DNA of 64,000 nucleotides from Mayamaea pseudoterrestris (Eukaryota; Bacillariophyta; Bacillariophyceae; Sellaphorales; Sellaphoraceae), in NCBI GenBank assembly GCA_027923505.1, contig BROI01000006.1, positions 868,001 through 932,000 on the forward strand. Direction: 5' to 3'. The first letter of the stretch is position 1. Every line of letters begins with the position of its first letter. The position numbers were made by a program, and so were the translations under genes. The notes below the pieces were generated by a model. The model was not told the DNA's origin. It saw only the letters and a program-made list of their open reading frames with translations, and searched no databases. Positions 10,527 to 20,472 of this stretch are shown one piece after another.

Positions 10527-12335
10527 ATGAAACCCTACTACTCCTACACTTTCGATGAATCTGTTGGTCTCGATAATGGACTGAATTGGATAACACCGGA
10601 AGATAATATAACTCATGAATCGGCATACTCTATCTCAAATCAATGTCGATCAGTTTCAGAGACGAGCAAAGCACTTGGATCGTCATCGCATCATACCAAA
10701 GGAAGTTGGAACAGCATTGGTTTAGAAGATGTCTTTCAAAGTCCTAAGGGGCGAAAAAAGCATTCAGCTCGCAAAAGCATGTCGCATCGGCCCATCAACA
10801 ATCGCTATAACGACCTTGACGGAATGAGTGCGGCGTTCCCTTCTGAAATATCGATATATGCTGAGCACGATGAGGGACTTTGCTACTCCCGCAATGACTC
10901 GGCTCTTCAGAGGCAAAGGCGTCTCTCTTTGAGTCAAGTCGGTCAAGCTGAAGAGTCGGCGAGCGAGTTGTCTAAGTCTTCGTCACTGGCAAATTGCAGC
11001 CAGCAAAGCGCTAACACCAATGCAGATGACGATATAAATTTGTCCAAACCAGTCGACGATAGAAAGAAGCAGACAGAAGACACAAGCAACTGCGAATTTA
11101 CGGCGGACCTCACGTGTTCGACGGACCTCGAACAAAGTTACACAGAGCACTTTCGCCCGTACCAGCACCATGATTCCATTTCCCTTGATGCAATTAGGGA
11201 GTTCCAGCCATGTCCGCAAGTGCTTTTGCCCGAAGACTTGATAGAGATTCTCAGTTTATCGACTGTGTCCGACAACGTAGAGTGCCCAGGCGAGCGGCTT
11301 CTGCCGGATCGTCAACGAGGTGACGCCGATCGAAACAATAGACGACGAGCAAGACGTTTGCTGAATGAAGTTCCTCCACATGTTGCACCTCGTGATACGG
11401 AACATTCGCGGCGGCGGGCAAGACAAAGCCCCACAAATACAAAGCGATGTTCTCGCCGTCACAAGAAGTTGCTCCAAAAACTGGAAAATTTTATTGAGGC
11501 AACTCCAGTGGGCAGCAAATGTACCGGTCGTGGTGGCCGGAGTGTTAGCGGTAGAAGCCGATCTACGGCGATAACCGTGGCTTCCGCGACAACGCTCAAC
11601 GGGAATCAACCTGACTCCAGCGCCAGAAACTTGAGACAAAGTAGCGGACAGTCTCACAAGCGCCGAAACCGACGGCAAGTCAGTGACCGTCACACAATGG
11701 CCAACGTTGAGTCGAGGGCCCGAAGAAGGGGTCGAAGTAGGAATTCGTCCGCAAGAAGCGCCGATTGCCGTACACCCGACGACTCGACACGCACTTTACG
11801 CCAAAGAGACCGCCAGTCTCGTTCGCGCACTTCCTCACTGCACCGACGTGTTCAAAGGGAAAGTGTGGATCCGGATCAGGCATTGAGACGTATGAAGAAC
11901 ATGAAAGGTATCATCGCAGGAACCTCCATCCAAACTTCTGATTTTGCATCGTCACCAGACCACGGAAGGAGAGTCAGCCACAACAATGGCAAAGCGAAAG
12001 CGTCTCAACAACTCCAGTTCGACCGACATCGCTCATCTTCGCCATCGAGTCGAAAATCACAGCGGCTGCACCATCTTCCTAGCTCAGACAAGTTGAACGT
12101 AATGGTTCCAGATACTCGCAGCTTCAACTATTCTGGAAGTTATCGTGATGAAGGGATAGTTGGATTTCTCGAACTCGCTCAAAGTGGGACAGACGAATTT
12201 AACACTAAATGTGAAGTTATTGATTCCAGACATAAAAGAGACATTGACGACATCCTCCGGGCTGCAGGGATAACAGACCAGCAGATTGCAGTGCTGCACA
12301 AACATGGCCTAAACATCATACCAGATAACAAGTAG
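10527..12335 (+). CDS. Gene A: disordered Arg/Ser-rich protein with C-terminal GI-Q-L-G motif
   Basis: A 602-codon frame from the ATG at 10527; an in-frame TTG slightly upstream is not a credible eukaryotic start. The first half is polar and Ser-rich. The middle (about residues 260-460) is very Arg/Ser-rich with many RRxS-like sites (RRRGRSRNSS, RSRTSSLHRR), consistent with kinase targets or nucleic-acid binding. The last 35 residues look like two short helices and contain GITDQQIAVLHKHGLNI, five residues from the end. The same tail occurs in H, C and D. No known domain is recognised. The stop lies 5 bp from the stop of H on the other strand, so the 3' UTRs must overlap. Function unknown. Confidence 0.7.
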   Translation: MKPYYSYTFDESVGLDNGLNWITPEDNITHESAYSISNQCRSVSETSKALGSSSHHTKGSWNSIGLEDVFQSPKGRKKHSARKSMSHRPINNRYNDLDGMSAAFPSEISIYAEHDEGLCYSRNDSALQRQRRLSLSQVGQAEESASELSKSSSLANCSQQSANTNADDDINLSKPVDDRKKQTEDTSNCEFTADLTCSTDLEQSYTEHFRPYQHHDSISLDAIREFQPCPQVLLPEDLIEILSLSTVSDNVECPGERLLPDRQRGDADRNNRRRARRLLNEVPPHVAPRDTEHSRRRARQSPTNTKRCSRRHKKLLQKLENFIEATPVGSKCTGRGGRSVSGRSRSTAITVASATTLNGNQPDSSARNLRQSSGQSHKRRNRRQVSDRHTMANVESRARRRGRSRNSSARSADCRTPDDSTRTLRQRDRQSRSRTSSLHRRVQRESVDPDQALRRMKNMKGIIAGTSIQTSDFASSPDHGRRVSHNNGKAKASQQLQFDRHRSSSPSSRKSQRLHHLPSSDKLNVMVPDTRSFNYSGSYRDEGIVGFLELAQSGTDEFNTKCEVIDSRHKRDIDDILRAAGITDQQIAVLHKHGLNIIPDNK

Positions 12336-12340
12336 ACCTA

Positions 12341-14060
12341 TCAGCGTTGATTGATAATTTTAGTGATCGTCAGCCCAAGCTCGCGCAGCCCCTCCAGCTG
12401 CTCGCTTGAAATACCGACTTGATCTAACATTTTGAACATTACACTGCCGTCAGGCCGCTTCACGTCAGGCACATGCAAATACCTGCTAAAGTGGGGAGCC
12501 CTTGTGCGCTATTCTAAAGCAATCTCGATTGTCTGAATACCGACTGACAGATCGTCGACGTGATCTTATTGACCCTGTTTTCTCTCCGACAAACTGTAAA
12601 GGAAAATTATACCCTTCTCAGATTTGAACGTCTTAAACGAGTTGCGTTCACCAGCTGATCATTCTTAAACGTAGCAGAACTGTCGCTCCAATCTATGCCT
12701 GTTGCCGCCGACCGCTTACTGTTATCAAGCGCTATCGCATGGACTAGCGAGTTTGACTTCACCAAACTCACGCGGCCTAGACGGCGCTTGAGCAGCGGGC
12801 CAGCACTCTTGGTGCTCGTTCGGTGGTTACCCTCTCTCCGGCTTAGCGACCAGCAAGGTGCTGCTCTTGATGTGACTCGATTATACTTGTTCGACGAGTA
12901 ACGCGTCTGCCACCCGGCGTAACACTTGCACAAGTTGCAAGGTACTTGGACGAAACTAAAATTCGAGAACGCTTCGCTAGCCGTCTGGCTTTCGCTGCGT
13001 CTAATTCCTCTCGTCGCGCATGGCAGATGGGGATCATCAAAGCCATCCTCACCACATCCATTATCCAGTGACGAGAGTGGAGCCTCTTTTCTGTCCGCAG
13101 TCTTTGCTGTGGAGATCGAGTGGGTAGCGGATTATAATTAAATCCAGCGCTTTCGAGATGTCAGGCCCAAATCACTGGCACTTACTCTGACGATACGACG
13201 AAGAGTAGTAGGACGTTGTGCATGGCAGTTCCTCGGTGAATTCAGTGATTTCATGGGGCTCGAAGATGTCCTTTCCAAAACGTCCTCATTTTCATTCTGA
13301 CTGACAGCTCTCATATCAATCTGGTTGTCAATACTTTATCTTTGGGATAGTGGTGTATTGGCTTTGATGCTGATGACGCAGTGTCCCGATGTTTGTTAGG
13401 TGAAGCGACGTTTCTGCTTAGTGAAACTTTGCCTAGACTGCTCTCACCAACGGCAGCGTTCCAGACTGTCTTCGAGGCCGGCGATCGGATATATTGCTTC
13501 CATTGATTTGTCATCCGCATCGAAACATGCCCAATTGTGCGTCAAGGATGATTCATTTGTCGTCTGTTGACAATACATTTGCTTACTGATGATCTCCTTG
13601 GTTTTTGCTGAGGCGAGAGCTGCGGCGATTTCGAGTATACATTTCCCGTGCTATTCACAAGCGGCTTTTTTGTGAAAATTTATCATCTGTACTAGCTTCA
13701 AACTTAACTGCAAAAACAATGTTGCCTTCACTCTTGGTTTTTGTTGACTTACTCCTTGTTGGCTGGGTCTACACTGCCGCGTCTTCCGTCGAAAAGAAGA
13801 AATCGTCAACTGAGAATCCTTCATCAGTAGAGTCTTCTCCGCCATCCTGAGCAGACTTTCTTCGCCTAGAAGCTTTGCCTTTTCCAATTAAGAATCGACT
13901 GGCTCGTCGATGAAGCATCATCGACTGACTGTGGACCGGGCTGATCCCAGTCAGGGAGTTGCGCAAATTTTGACGATAATCGCCTACTACCCTTGCCAGG
14001 AGAGCTTCGGGAGCTACTCCATTGATGCTGCTGATTCATTTTGTCATCGACTGAGCACAC
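12341..14060 (-). pseudogene. Gene H: decayed paralogue of the GI-Q-L-G tail family
   Basis: On the minus strand, coding-like pieces lie in several frames between about 14060 and 12341. The start-like piece is at 14060-13866 (MCSVDDKMNQQHQWSSSRSS). A Ser/Asp-rich piece, FSVDDFFFSTEDAAV, meets an in-frame stop near 13769. Further Lys/Arg/Ser-rich pieces lie at 13520-13311 and 12933-12607. A last frame (about 12503-12341) ends with GISSEQLEGLRELGLTI, seven residues from its stop. The tail matches genes A, C and D. Frame changes and internal stops suggest decay, but a multi-exon gene is not excluded: a possible donor GTATAA follows the piece ending near 12610. It is tail to tail with A. Confidence 0.55.
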
Positions 14061-14212
14061 GTTGCTGTCGGAAGCAAAGGAGAAGGAGAGACTTTCACGG
14101 CTGACCCGACACCAATCGTGATCTTCGGGTGACAGGCTTTACAACTGTGCCTTGACTTCTACATTCATCAAAGCGGCGTCACGCATCTTGTTATTACGTT
14201 TGCAGCAATGGT

Positions 14213-17035
14213 TTATTTGTCTACCGTACTTCGACTTCTGCGTCTCCTAGATTCAGTGCCTGCAGGCCCATTTGCTTCCTCCGAGCTCGACGCATGCGAA
14301 CCACTTCCCTTGCGAGCGGAATGTAGCTCCTGCCGAGAACCGTTCATCTCGGATACACTGACCCTTATCTTGCGCACCCGCCCTTTGGAAGGTCGATGAT
14401 CAGTTGAACTCAAAGATCTATTAACGCCGCGAGAATCCTTTGGCGAGTTATGCCAGGTGCTCCCAAGGTTGTCGCGTGGCGACCGTTCCGAATGATTGCG
14501 GACATGCCCAGCTGCCGTCAAGCTTTCCTTCACCTTGCATTTGATTTGCGCCAGTACTTCAGGATCTTCTACACTGCGACCACTCGAGCGACGTCGAACA
14601 TGTTCTGAATTACGTTCACCACTTAAGCGCCGGCGTCCATGTTCTAAATGCTCTCGCTTGTCGCTGTTTGTACTGGGAGATTCCTCGTGCTTTTGGCGCA
14701 GCGATCGTTGAGTCTGCTTGTCATCTTCCACTTTATCGCCTCCACCTTCATGTCCGTACGAACGACGCCGATGGCTTGAGCTTTCCCCTATCAATTCTTT
14801 CTCTTTACCATCCTTGGCCTTTATTCGCGCCAGAAGGACATTGGCTTCAGGACGACCATGGATTGACTTTTTCTCCTCGTCACCTCGTCGGCTAGTACGA
14901 CGGCGATGCGATGAGCTGTTTGCTGCTTTGCTATCATCTGCATGCTTGTCGCTTGAACTGCTACGGTGCGACGATCGATGACTTCCGCTGGACTTACGCT
15001 CATCAGAGTGTTTGTCGCTTGAACTGCTACGATGGGATGAGCGGTGATTTCCGGTTGACTTTCGCGCCTCGTCGCGTCGATTAGAGCGCCTTTGGTGGGC
15101 CGACGTTTCAGTGTCAGTGTCCTTTTTGTGTGGACTCTCCGACTTGGGCGACCTAGCGTGTCTCGATCGTTCCATTTCTTTTTCCTTGGCTTTGATCAGA
15201 GCTAAAACCTTGTTTTCGGATCGTACAGGTGTAACATTATTAGCAGGCGCGTCTTCGTTGAGCAACTCCGCGCGTAGACTAGCATCAACAGAAGCAGAAC
15301 CCCTTTGCTTGGCTTTTATCATTTGCAACACCTTGTTTTCCGTACTTGCCGGCCGAAGACCAGGAGAATTACGAACATCGTCCTCTGCTAACAATTCCGC
15401 ACGAAGATCAGAGTCCACACTTCGTGTATTGTTCTCTTTGGCTTTTATCATTGCAAGTACCTTGCCTTCTGCAGTGCCTGCACGTGTGCTTGGTAGCTCT
15501 GACGATTCATCATCATCCGTCAAAAAGGACGGAACACCTGTTTCCTCGCGCATCTTCTCGCGTTCCTTTTGTCTTATGAGAGCGAGTACCTTATTTTCGG
15601 CAGTAACTGGTTCCTCTGCGTCTGACCCTTCGGTCGTCGAACGTGAGTTCTCTGCACCCGATTCTTCTGATCCAGATGCACCACCTTTGGACGATTTGGA
15701 TGCTGCCGAAACATCATCGGAATCCATGAAAGCGTGTTTGTTTCGGTTGAAGAAATTTCTTGGATTAAGTCGCTTTCGCTGCGATGGGCTTTTATTGGCA
15801 GCATCATCGCCCTCCCCATCCGCTGACGAATGCTTGAAAATGGCACCAAACACACCGCTAGCCTTGTTATTAATTCCTCCTCCACTATCATCGTTGCCGT
15901 TACTATCATCATTGTCGTTTATTTTTTGTCGTGCCCTTTGAAAGATGGACCGCCCGCCGCGATTGCTTTTATTCATTTCAATTTTTTCGTGCACATCAGT
16001 GGTAGAACCAGCAGCACTGAATACATTTGTACTAGTTGACTCTGTTTTTGGAGCATCCGCTAGCGACGACGATGGCTTGCGAAAACTTTCTTGACGCTTG
16101 CGAGCCAGGCGAGGGTTTCGCGCCTTGGCAATAGCGTCGCTCGAATTTCCTGCAAGAAGTCCAGCAGTACTACTCGAAGTAGCACTGACAGATTGGTCCC
16201 CGTCTGGCATTGTTCCATTACCAAGTGTGCTATTAATACCAAGTAATTGCGGACCTACGGAACGTTGCCGCTGCTGACGCGAAATCCCCTTGGCAGCAGC
16301 ACCTGGCACCAGCAAGGCACTTCCGACCGATTTTTGTCGTTGCTGTCGCGTCGTGACGGGCTTTTCGAAGCGCTTCTGCAGTGGTTGTATCTTGCCCCCA
16401 GCAGCCGGAAGATTAGTCGGTCGCCTTAAATTGGATTGAATTGGTATTTGACGTGCGTTTGCGGAAGGTTTGGCGGAGGAAGCCTTGTCCTTTCCCTCGA
16501 GCCAACCATTAGTCTCGTCGATTCCACTAGCATCGAATTTGAATGCATTATTGTTTCCGAAAAAATCCATTGACAATGTCTCTAAACCCAACGATTCCGG
16601 ATCCAAACCCTTGCTAGATGGACTGTTGCCTCGAGACGACAAGGAATGCCTCGGTGAATCACCTTCGGAATCGTCGTGACAATCAATTTGCATATCTGAC
16701 GTGCTCGTAGCTTTCGTGGTTCTATCGCCATTACCGCTGGCAGCAACACCCTGCGAATCATCAGTGCTCATACTATCAGCGTCTTGCTCGTCATTGTAGT
16801 CATCGAAATCATTATTGGCGTGCAGCAACTGCTTGTGTCGTGATGTCGTCGAGGCATTTTGCTGCTTGGCTGCCGCAAATGCGGATGGATCAAAATCCAC
16901 GGCGGAGAAATCAAAACTTTGCGTCGAGTTATGAAAGAGGTCTTCATTTGATAGCCCGTCTGTCTTTAGCTTGCTCAATGAAGCAAGTTTACTTTGAGGC
17001 TTGGCTCGATCCGATGCGCTGCCGGAGTTTCTCAT
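14213..17035 (-). CDS. Gene F: long disordered protein with repeated KVLxxIKAKE segments
   Basis: A 940-codon ATG frame with no known domain. Residues about 38-48 read QSFDFSAVDFD, a motif shared with the protein at 9052-10050. From about residue 480 a segment of the form E-[NG]-K-V-L-x-[ML]-I-[KR]-[AQ]-K-[EQ] occurs four times about 40 residues apart (near 481, 525, 571 and 612), with two looser copies near 735 and 830. Two of the spacers carry near-identical DLRAELL or SLRAELL stretches. Each unit is probably a short amphipathic helix. Residues about 660-715 hold a tandem SSHRSSSSDKH duplication, and RRxS sites are dense near the C-terminus. Possibly a scaffold or phosphoprotein; this is inference. 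It diverges from the ankyrin gene across 524 bp. Confidence 0.7.
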   Translation of the reverse strand: MRNSGSASDRAKPQSKLASLSKLKTDGLSNEDLFHNSTQSFDFSAVDFDPSAFAAAKQQNASTTSRHKQLLHANNDFDDYNDEQDADSMSTDDSQGVAASGNGDRTTKATSTSDMQIDCHDDSEGDSPRHSLSSRGNSPSSKGLDPESLGLETLSMDFFGNNNAFKFDASGIDETNGWLEGKDKASSAKPSANARQIPIQSNLRRPTNLPAAGGKIQPLQKRFEKPVTTRQQRQKSVGSALLVPGAAAKGISRQQRQRSVGPQLLGINSTLGNGTMPDGDQSVSATSSSTAGLLAGNSSDAIAKARNPRLARKRQESFRKPSSSLADAPKTESTSTNVFSAAGSTTDVHEKIEMNKSNRGGRSIFQRARQKINDNDDSNGNDDSGGGINNKASGVFGAIFKHSSADGEGDDAANKSPSQRKRLNPRNFFNRNKHAFMDSDDVSAASKSSKGGASGSEESGAENSRSTTEGSDAEEPVTAENKVLALIRQKEREKMREETGVPSFLTDDDESSELPSTRAGTAEGKVLAMIKAKENNTRSVDSDLRAELLAEDDVRNSPGLRPASTENKVLQMIKAKQRGSASVDASLRAELLNEDAPANNVTPVRSENKVLALIKAKEKEMERSRHARSPKSESPHKKDTDTETSAHQRRSNRRDEARKSTGNHRSSHRSSSSDKHSDERKSSGSHRSSHRSSSSDKHADDSKAANSSSHRRRTSRRGDEEKKSIHGRPEANVLLARIKAKDGKEKELIGESSSHRRRSYGHEGGGDKVEDDKQTQRSLRQKHEESPSTNSDKREHLEHGRRRLSGERNSEHVRRRSSGRSVEDPEVLAQIKCKVKESLTAAGHVRNHSERSPRDNLGSTWHNSPKDSRGVNRSLSSTDHRPSKGRVRKIRVSVSEMNGSRQELHSARKGSGSHASSSEEANGPAGTESRRRRSRSTVDK

Positions 17036-17559
17036 CGGCTATCTATAATCTCGTTCCAGCGCAAGTGCCTCAACCCACTAGGTAGCTTTTACCTAGGCAT
17101 CAATTCAAAGGTTTTGTAATTTCCGTCTCGATACGCAAAAGGGCGAGTTACTTCAGCCGTCGTTTGGTCTAATTCTACGAGTTTCGTCTCATGTCTCATC
17201 ATGGTCGACTTTCGAGGCTGCGGCGCGACGGATCGACGATGAGTATTCACGAAAAAGTATTCGTGCAATGACCCTTTCATCCATCTATGCCCCGTCATCG
17301 GATATGCCGGCGCGCTGAAAGATACCATGCGACACGCGGAAGCACTTGCCACCCCTCGTACAAATGCTACGTGAGGAACTCGTAGGAAGGCTCGCCAAAA
17401 GACTCGCCAGAGGTGCGTCCCTCGCATGGTTGGATTGTGTCAAGCACAACGCAAAACGATTGCAAACGAAAGCTCTCTGAGACAGTTGGTTTGTAGTCAA
17501 GCAAAGAAGTCTTATTTGCAATCATTCCTCGCAACGAAAGAAGCAAGTGTATAAGCAGC
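17036..17559. promoter_or_regulatory. Divergent promoter region between gene F and the ankyrin gene
   Basis: This 524-bp non-coding stretch lies between two divergent start codons. Short overlapping open frames on the minus strand look accidental. No clear core promoter motif is seen. Confidence 0.4.
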
Positions 17560-19704
17560 ATGAGTCCATTCAATTGCACTCCAATGGCGGAAGAAACGCA
17601 GGTGGAGGCGATTGAGCGGCAAAATTCGGCCTTTGGCGATAACTACTCCATCAAAAGTCGTTCGACGAATAGTCATCATGCTACTATTCGATACCATGAT
17701 GAGCCGGAAGCTGATTATGATGAGGGAGCGACTCTTTTGTATCGGTAAGTGCCGTATTCGTGCTGTGACAGAAAATGAAAATGGTCAAGGTGCAATTTGC
17801 AATGCCTCGCCAATATGCAAATTCATTATGACACTAACATAACCCACCTGTTCTTTATTATTACACCACACAGGCACATTGAGAACAAAGATTGGGACCA
17901 GGCCCTTGGACGATTGGAAGGCGCACCAGTAGAGGCCAAGACTTGGGTGTTTCGCCGTGAAGCCAACTCGGAAAAAACTCGTTGGCGATTGCTTCCAATT
18001 CACGCCGTCTGCATCTTTCGGGCACCCCTCGCTCTCATTGAAGCCTTGATTGAAGTCTACCCGGATGGTCCGCAAATGAAGGATGACCAGGGCATGCTGC
18101 CAGTACATTTGGCCTGTCGCAATGGAGCGAGCAAGGGAGTCGTCATGACATTGCTCGCGGCTTTTCCAGAGTCCATTCACGTGCGCGATCGCAAGGGGCG
18201 CTCACCTGTCGACCTTGTTCTCAACAGTGCGTCGGCCAATAAGGAAGCCGTGTTGGTGGCCCTCAAGAAGTTTCGTCGCGAGGTACCGGAATCGCCCACA
18301 AACATGAACATGGAAGTCTTGTATCATCACAACAATACGAATACTACAAACCTGAGCAGCACCAGGAGCACGCCACTGACAATTGAGCCGGCCATTTCCA
18401 AGCGAGAAAAGACTCCTCGAAACAACTCGATTGGAAGTAGTGTTGGTGCTGCGCCAACGCCTCACTCACTAGCGGTGCCACCAACTCCTGCTGCTCCAGG
18501 ATCACCCGTCGTCAAGGAAGTTGACTACGAGCATCGCACGATTCTCTTTCGCCTCATTCTCAAGAAAGAATGGAAAGCAGCATCAGCTCGTGCAGCTTCG
18601 CATCCAGAGGAAGCACAGACTTGGATCGTCACCAAGGGGTTCAACGGCAACCTGCGGTTCCTTCCGCTGCACAAGGCGTGCGTTCTGCAACCACCAGACT
18701 ATCTCATTGAGGAGCTGTTGCGGGCGTATAATCCGGCGTCGATGGAAAAGGACCAGGATGGATGGCTGCCCTTGCACTGCGCGTGCTTTTACGGCGCCAA
18801 CGAAAAGGTCATTTCCGTGTTGCTGGCCGCTAATCCTCGCGGAGCACAATCCAAGGACGACGAAGGTCGACTGCCGCTTCACTACGCTTGTCTCAAGGGT
18901 GCCGCGCAAGGCTGCGTTGACGCGTTGCTGCAGTGCTTTCCCAAGGGTGCCATGAGCAAGGATGACGAGGGCCGCTTGCCGATCCATCATGCCTGCGGCA
19001 AGGGAGCACCGGAAGGTGTCATTGACGCCTTGCTCAAGGCATCTCCCAAGGGAGCGCAGTCCAAGGATGACCAGGGACGCTTGCCGCTCCATCATGCCTG
19101 CCGCAAAAATGCAAGTGAGCGCGTCATTCGAACACTCGTCAAGGTATATCCCCGGGCCGCCCAAATCAAGGACGACCAAGACAAGCTGCCGATTCACTAC
19201 GCATGCCAGCATCAAGCGTCATCGCAGGTTGTTTCGCTCCTCCTGCAAACGTATCCCGAATCAATAAGCGTCCAAAACGGATTTGGTTACACGCCACTCG
19301 CAGAAGCCAAGTCGCAGGACAATGTCAAGATGGAAGCTGTGATTAAAATCTTAGAAAAGGCCAAGAAGGAGCAAGACAAGAAAAAGGCTGCCAATAACAG
19401 CGAGTACAACATTTACGACGCCAAGATTGCCAACCTAGAAGATAAAGTGTACAGTTTGGAAAAGACCTTATCAAAGGTTGCCATGTTGGGCAAGGAAATA
19501 AAGGTGGACTTGACACGCAAGCAACGAAACCCGACGGAAGTATTGGAACGGTTTGCCGATCGTCTCATTGAAGTGAGTAGTGGGAAGAGTAGCTCGTCGA
19601 ACAGTGGCGCTAGCAAGACGCCACTTAAGAGCCGTCAAGCAACTCCTGTCAAGGGATTGTTTGGCATTGGTGGCGGTCGTTCCAAGAGTGCCAAGGCCGT
19701 GTAG
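17560..19704 (+). CDS. Ankyrin-repeat protein, two exons
   Basis: Exon 1 is 17560-17744. The intron is 17745-17873 (129 bp, GTAAGT to CAG). Exon 2 is 17874-19704. The splice keeps phase (CG|G = Arg) and gives a 671-residue protein. The N-terminus is short and polar. Two ankyrin repeats lie at about residues 98-170, then a Pro/Thr/Ser linker, then about seven more repeats (about residues 300-545) of the form GRLPLHHACxxGAxxxVIxxLLxxxPxGAQxKDDx. A probable coiled coil (NLEDKVYSLEKTLSKVAML) and a basic Gly/Ser tail follow. Ankyrin arrays mediate protein-protein contacts; the partner is unknown. Proteins of this layout are numerous in diatoms. The 3' end is duplicated exactly at 1-102. Confidence 0.9.
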
Positions 19705-20163
19705 TAGATAAAGGGGAATAAGTGTGTATGTTTGCGTTTTACAATGCGTGCAGTGAACATGTAGCCAAGCGCTTGCATTCGCGCTGATTATTTGAGCGTG
19801 CCACACGATCACATTTCTTATTAAGATAACAAATTTTATTATAAACCCCACCGGCTCATGCCTGATATTGCTCGTCTGTCGAATGAATGCATTGTTAGAT
19901 ATTGTGCTCGACTGCTTTAGCCTGCTTGGAGAAATATTCTCTATATATAGCCTGTCAAGCGCTCTTGCGCTCTTTGATCAATGCAAAGTATTGAATTTTG
20001 TGGCATTGAAAGCTGCTGTAGCCATCTGTAAGGGGTCAACAGTATAATATTTTACTGGTACGAGAGAATGGTGAGCATGAAATGCGGGTCTCGTCGGTTG
20101 GTTAGCGCAAGGTCATAGCGGTAATGACGGCGGACCGACAGACGCTCGAAGCGACCGCAAAAG
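19705..20163. other. 3' flank of the ankyrin gene, no gene seen
   Basis: Non-coding DNA between the ankyrin stop and the copia LTR, matching 103-561 with a single difference. The ankyrin polyadenylation signal is presumably here, but no canonical site stands out. Confidence 0.5.
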
Positions 20164-20430
20164 TGATAACTTCTACAACACACCGTAATGGCCACACCAC
20201 TGTGTTGCCCCTTAGCCGGTAGGTTGGAGTCTCTATTCCCTCAAAGGTGCTTCGCCTCGATCCGATGATCAAGATGGGTTCAAGGAAATTGTGAGGCTCC
20301 AACCATCGGCCTCGGTATTTACTATTAGGTTATTCTATCCTACTCCCTTTGGTCCTCGATTCCAGATTCCAGGTCGTTAGCTAGGTCACCTCCGCCAGCA
20401 CATCTTCGACACACTGTCGAGATTCTAACA
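20164..20430 (-). repeat. Copia-1 3' LTR
   Basis: 267 bp, TG...CA ends on both strands, identical by eye to 26034-26300. It is bordered on the inner side by CTCCTCTT, which on the element strand is a short purine tract. Confidence 0.9.
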
Positions 20431-20472
20431 CTCCTCTTGAGCTACTAACGCACCGTGGCTCACCAAAGCTAT

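Noticed and set aside
13605-13850. Plus-strand frame with a hydrophobic stretch (MLPSLLVFVDLLLVGWVY)
   Set aside because: Lies opposite coding-like pieces of decayed gene H; the apparent membrane segment is probably the reverse complement of Lys/Ser codons.
15111-15941. 276-codon plus-strand frame opposite gene F
   Set aside because: Antisense shadow of a Ser/Lys/Glu-rich coding sequence; no start context or domain.
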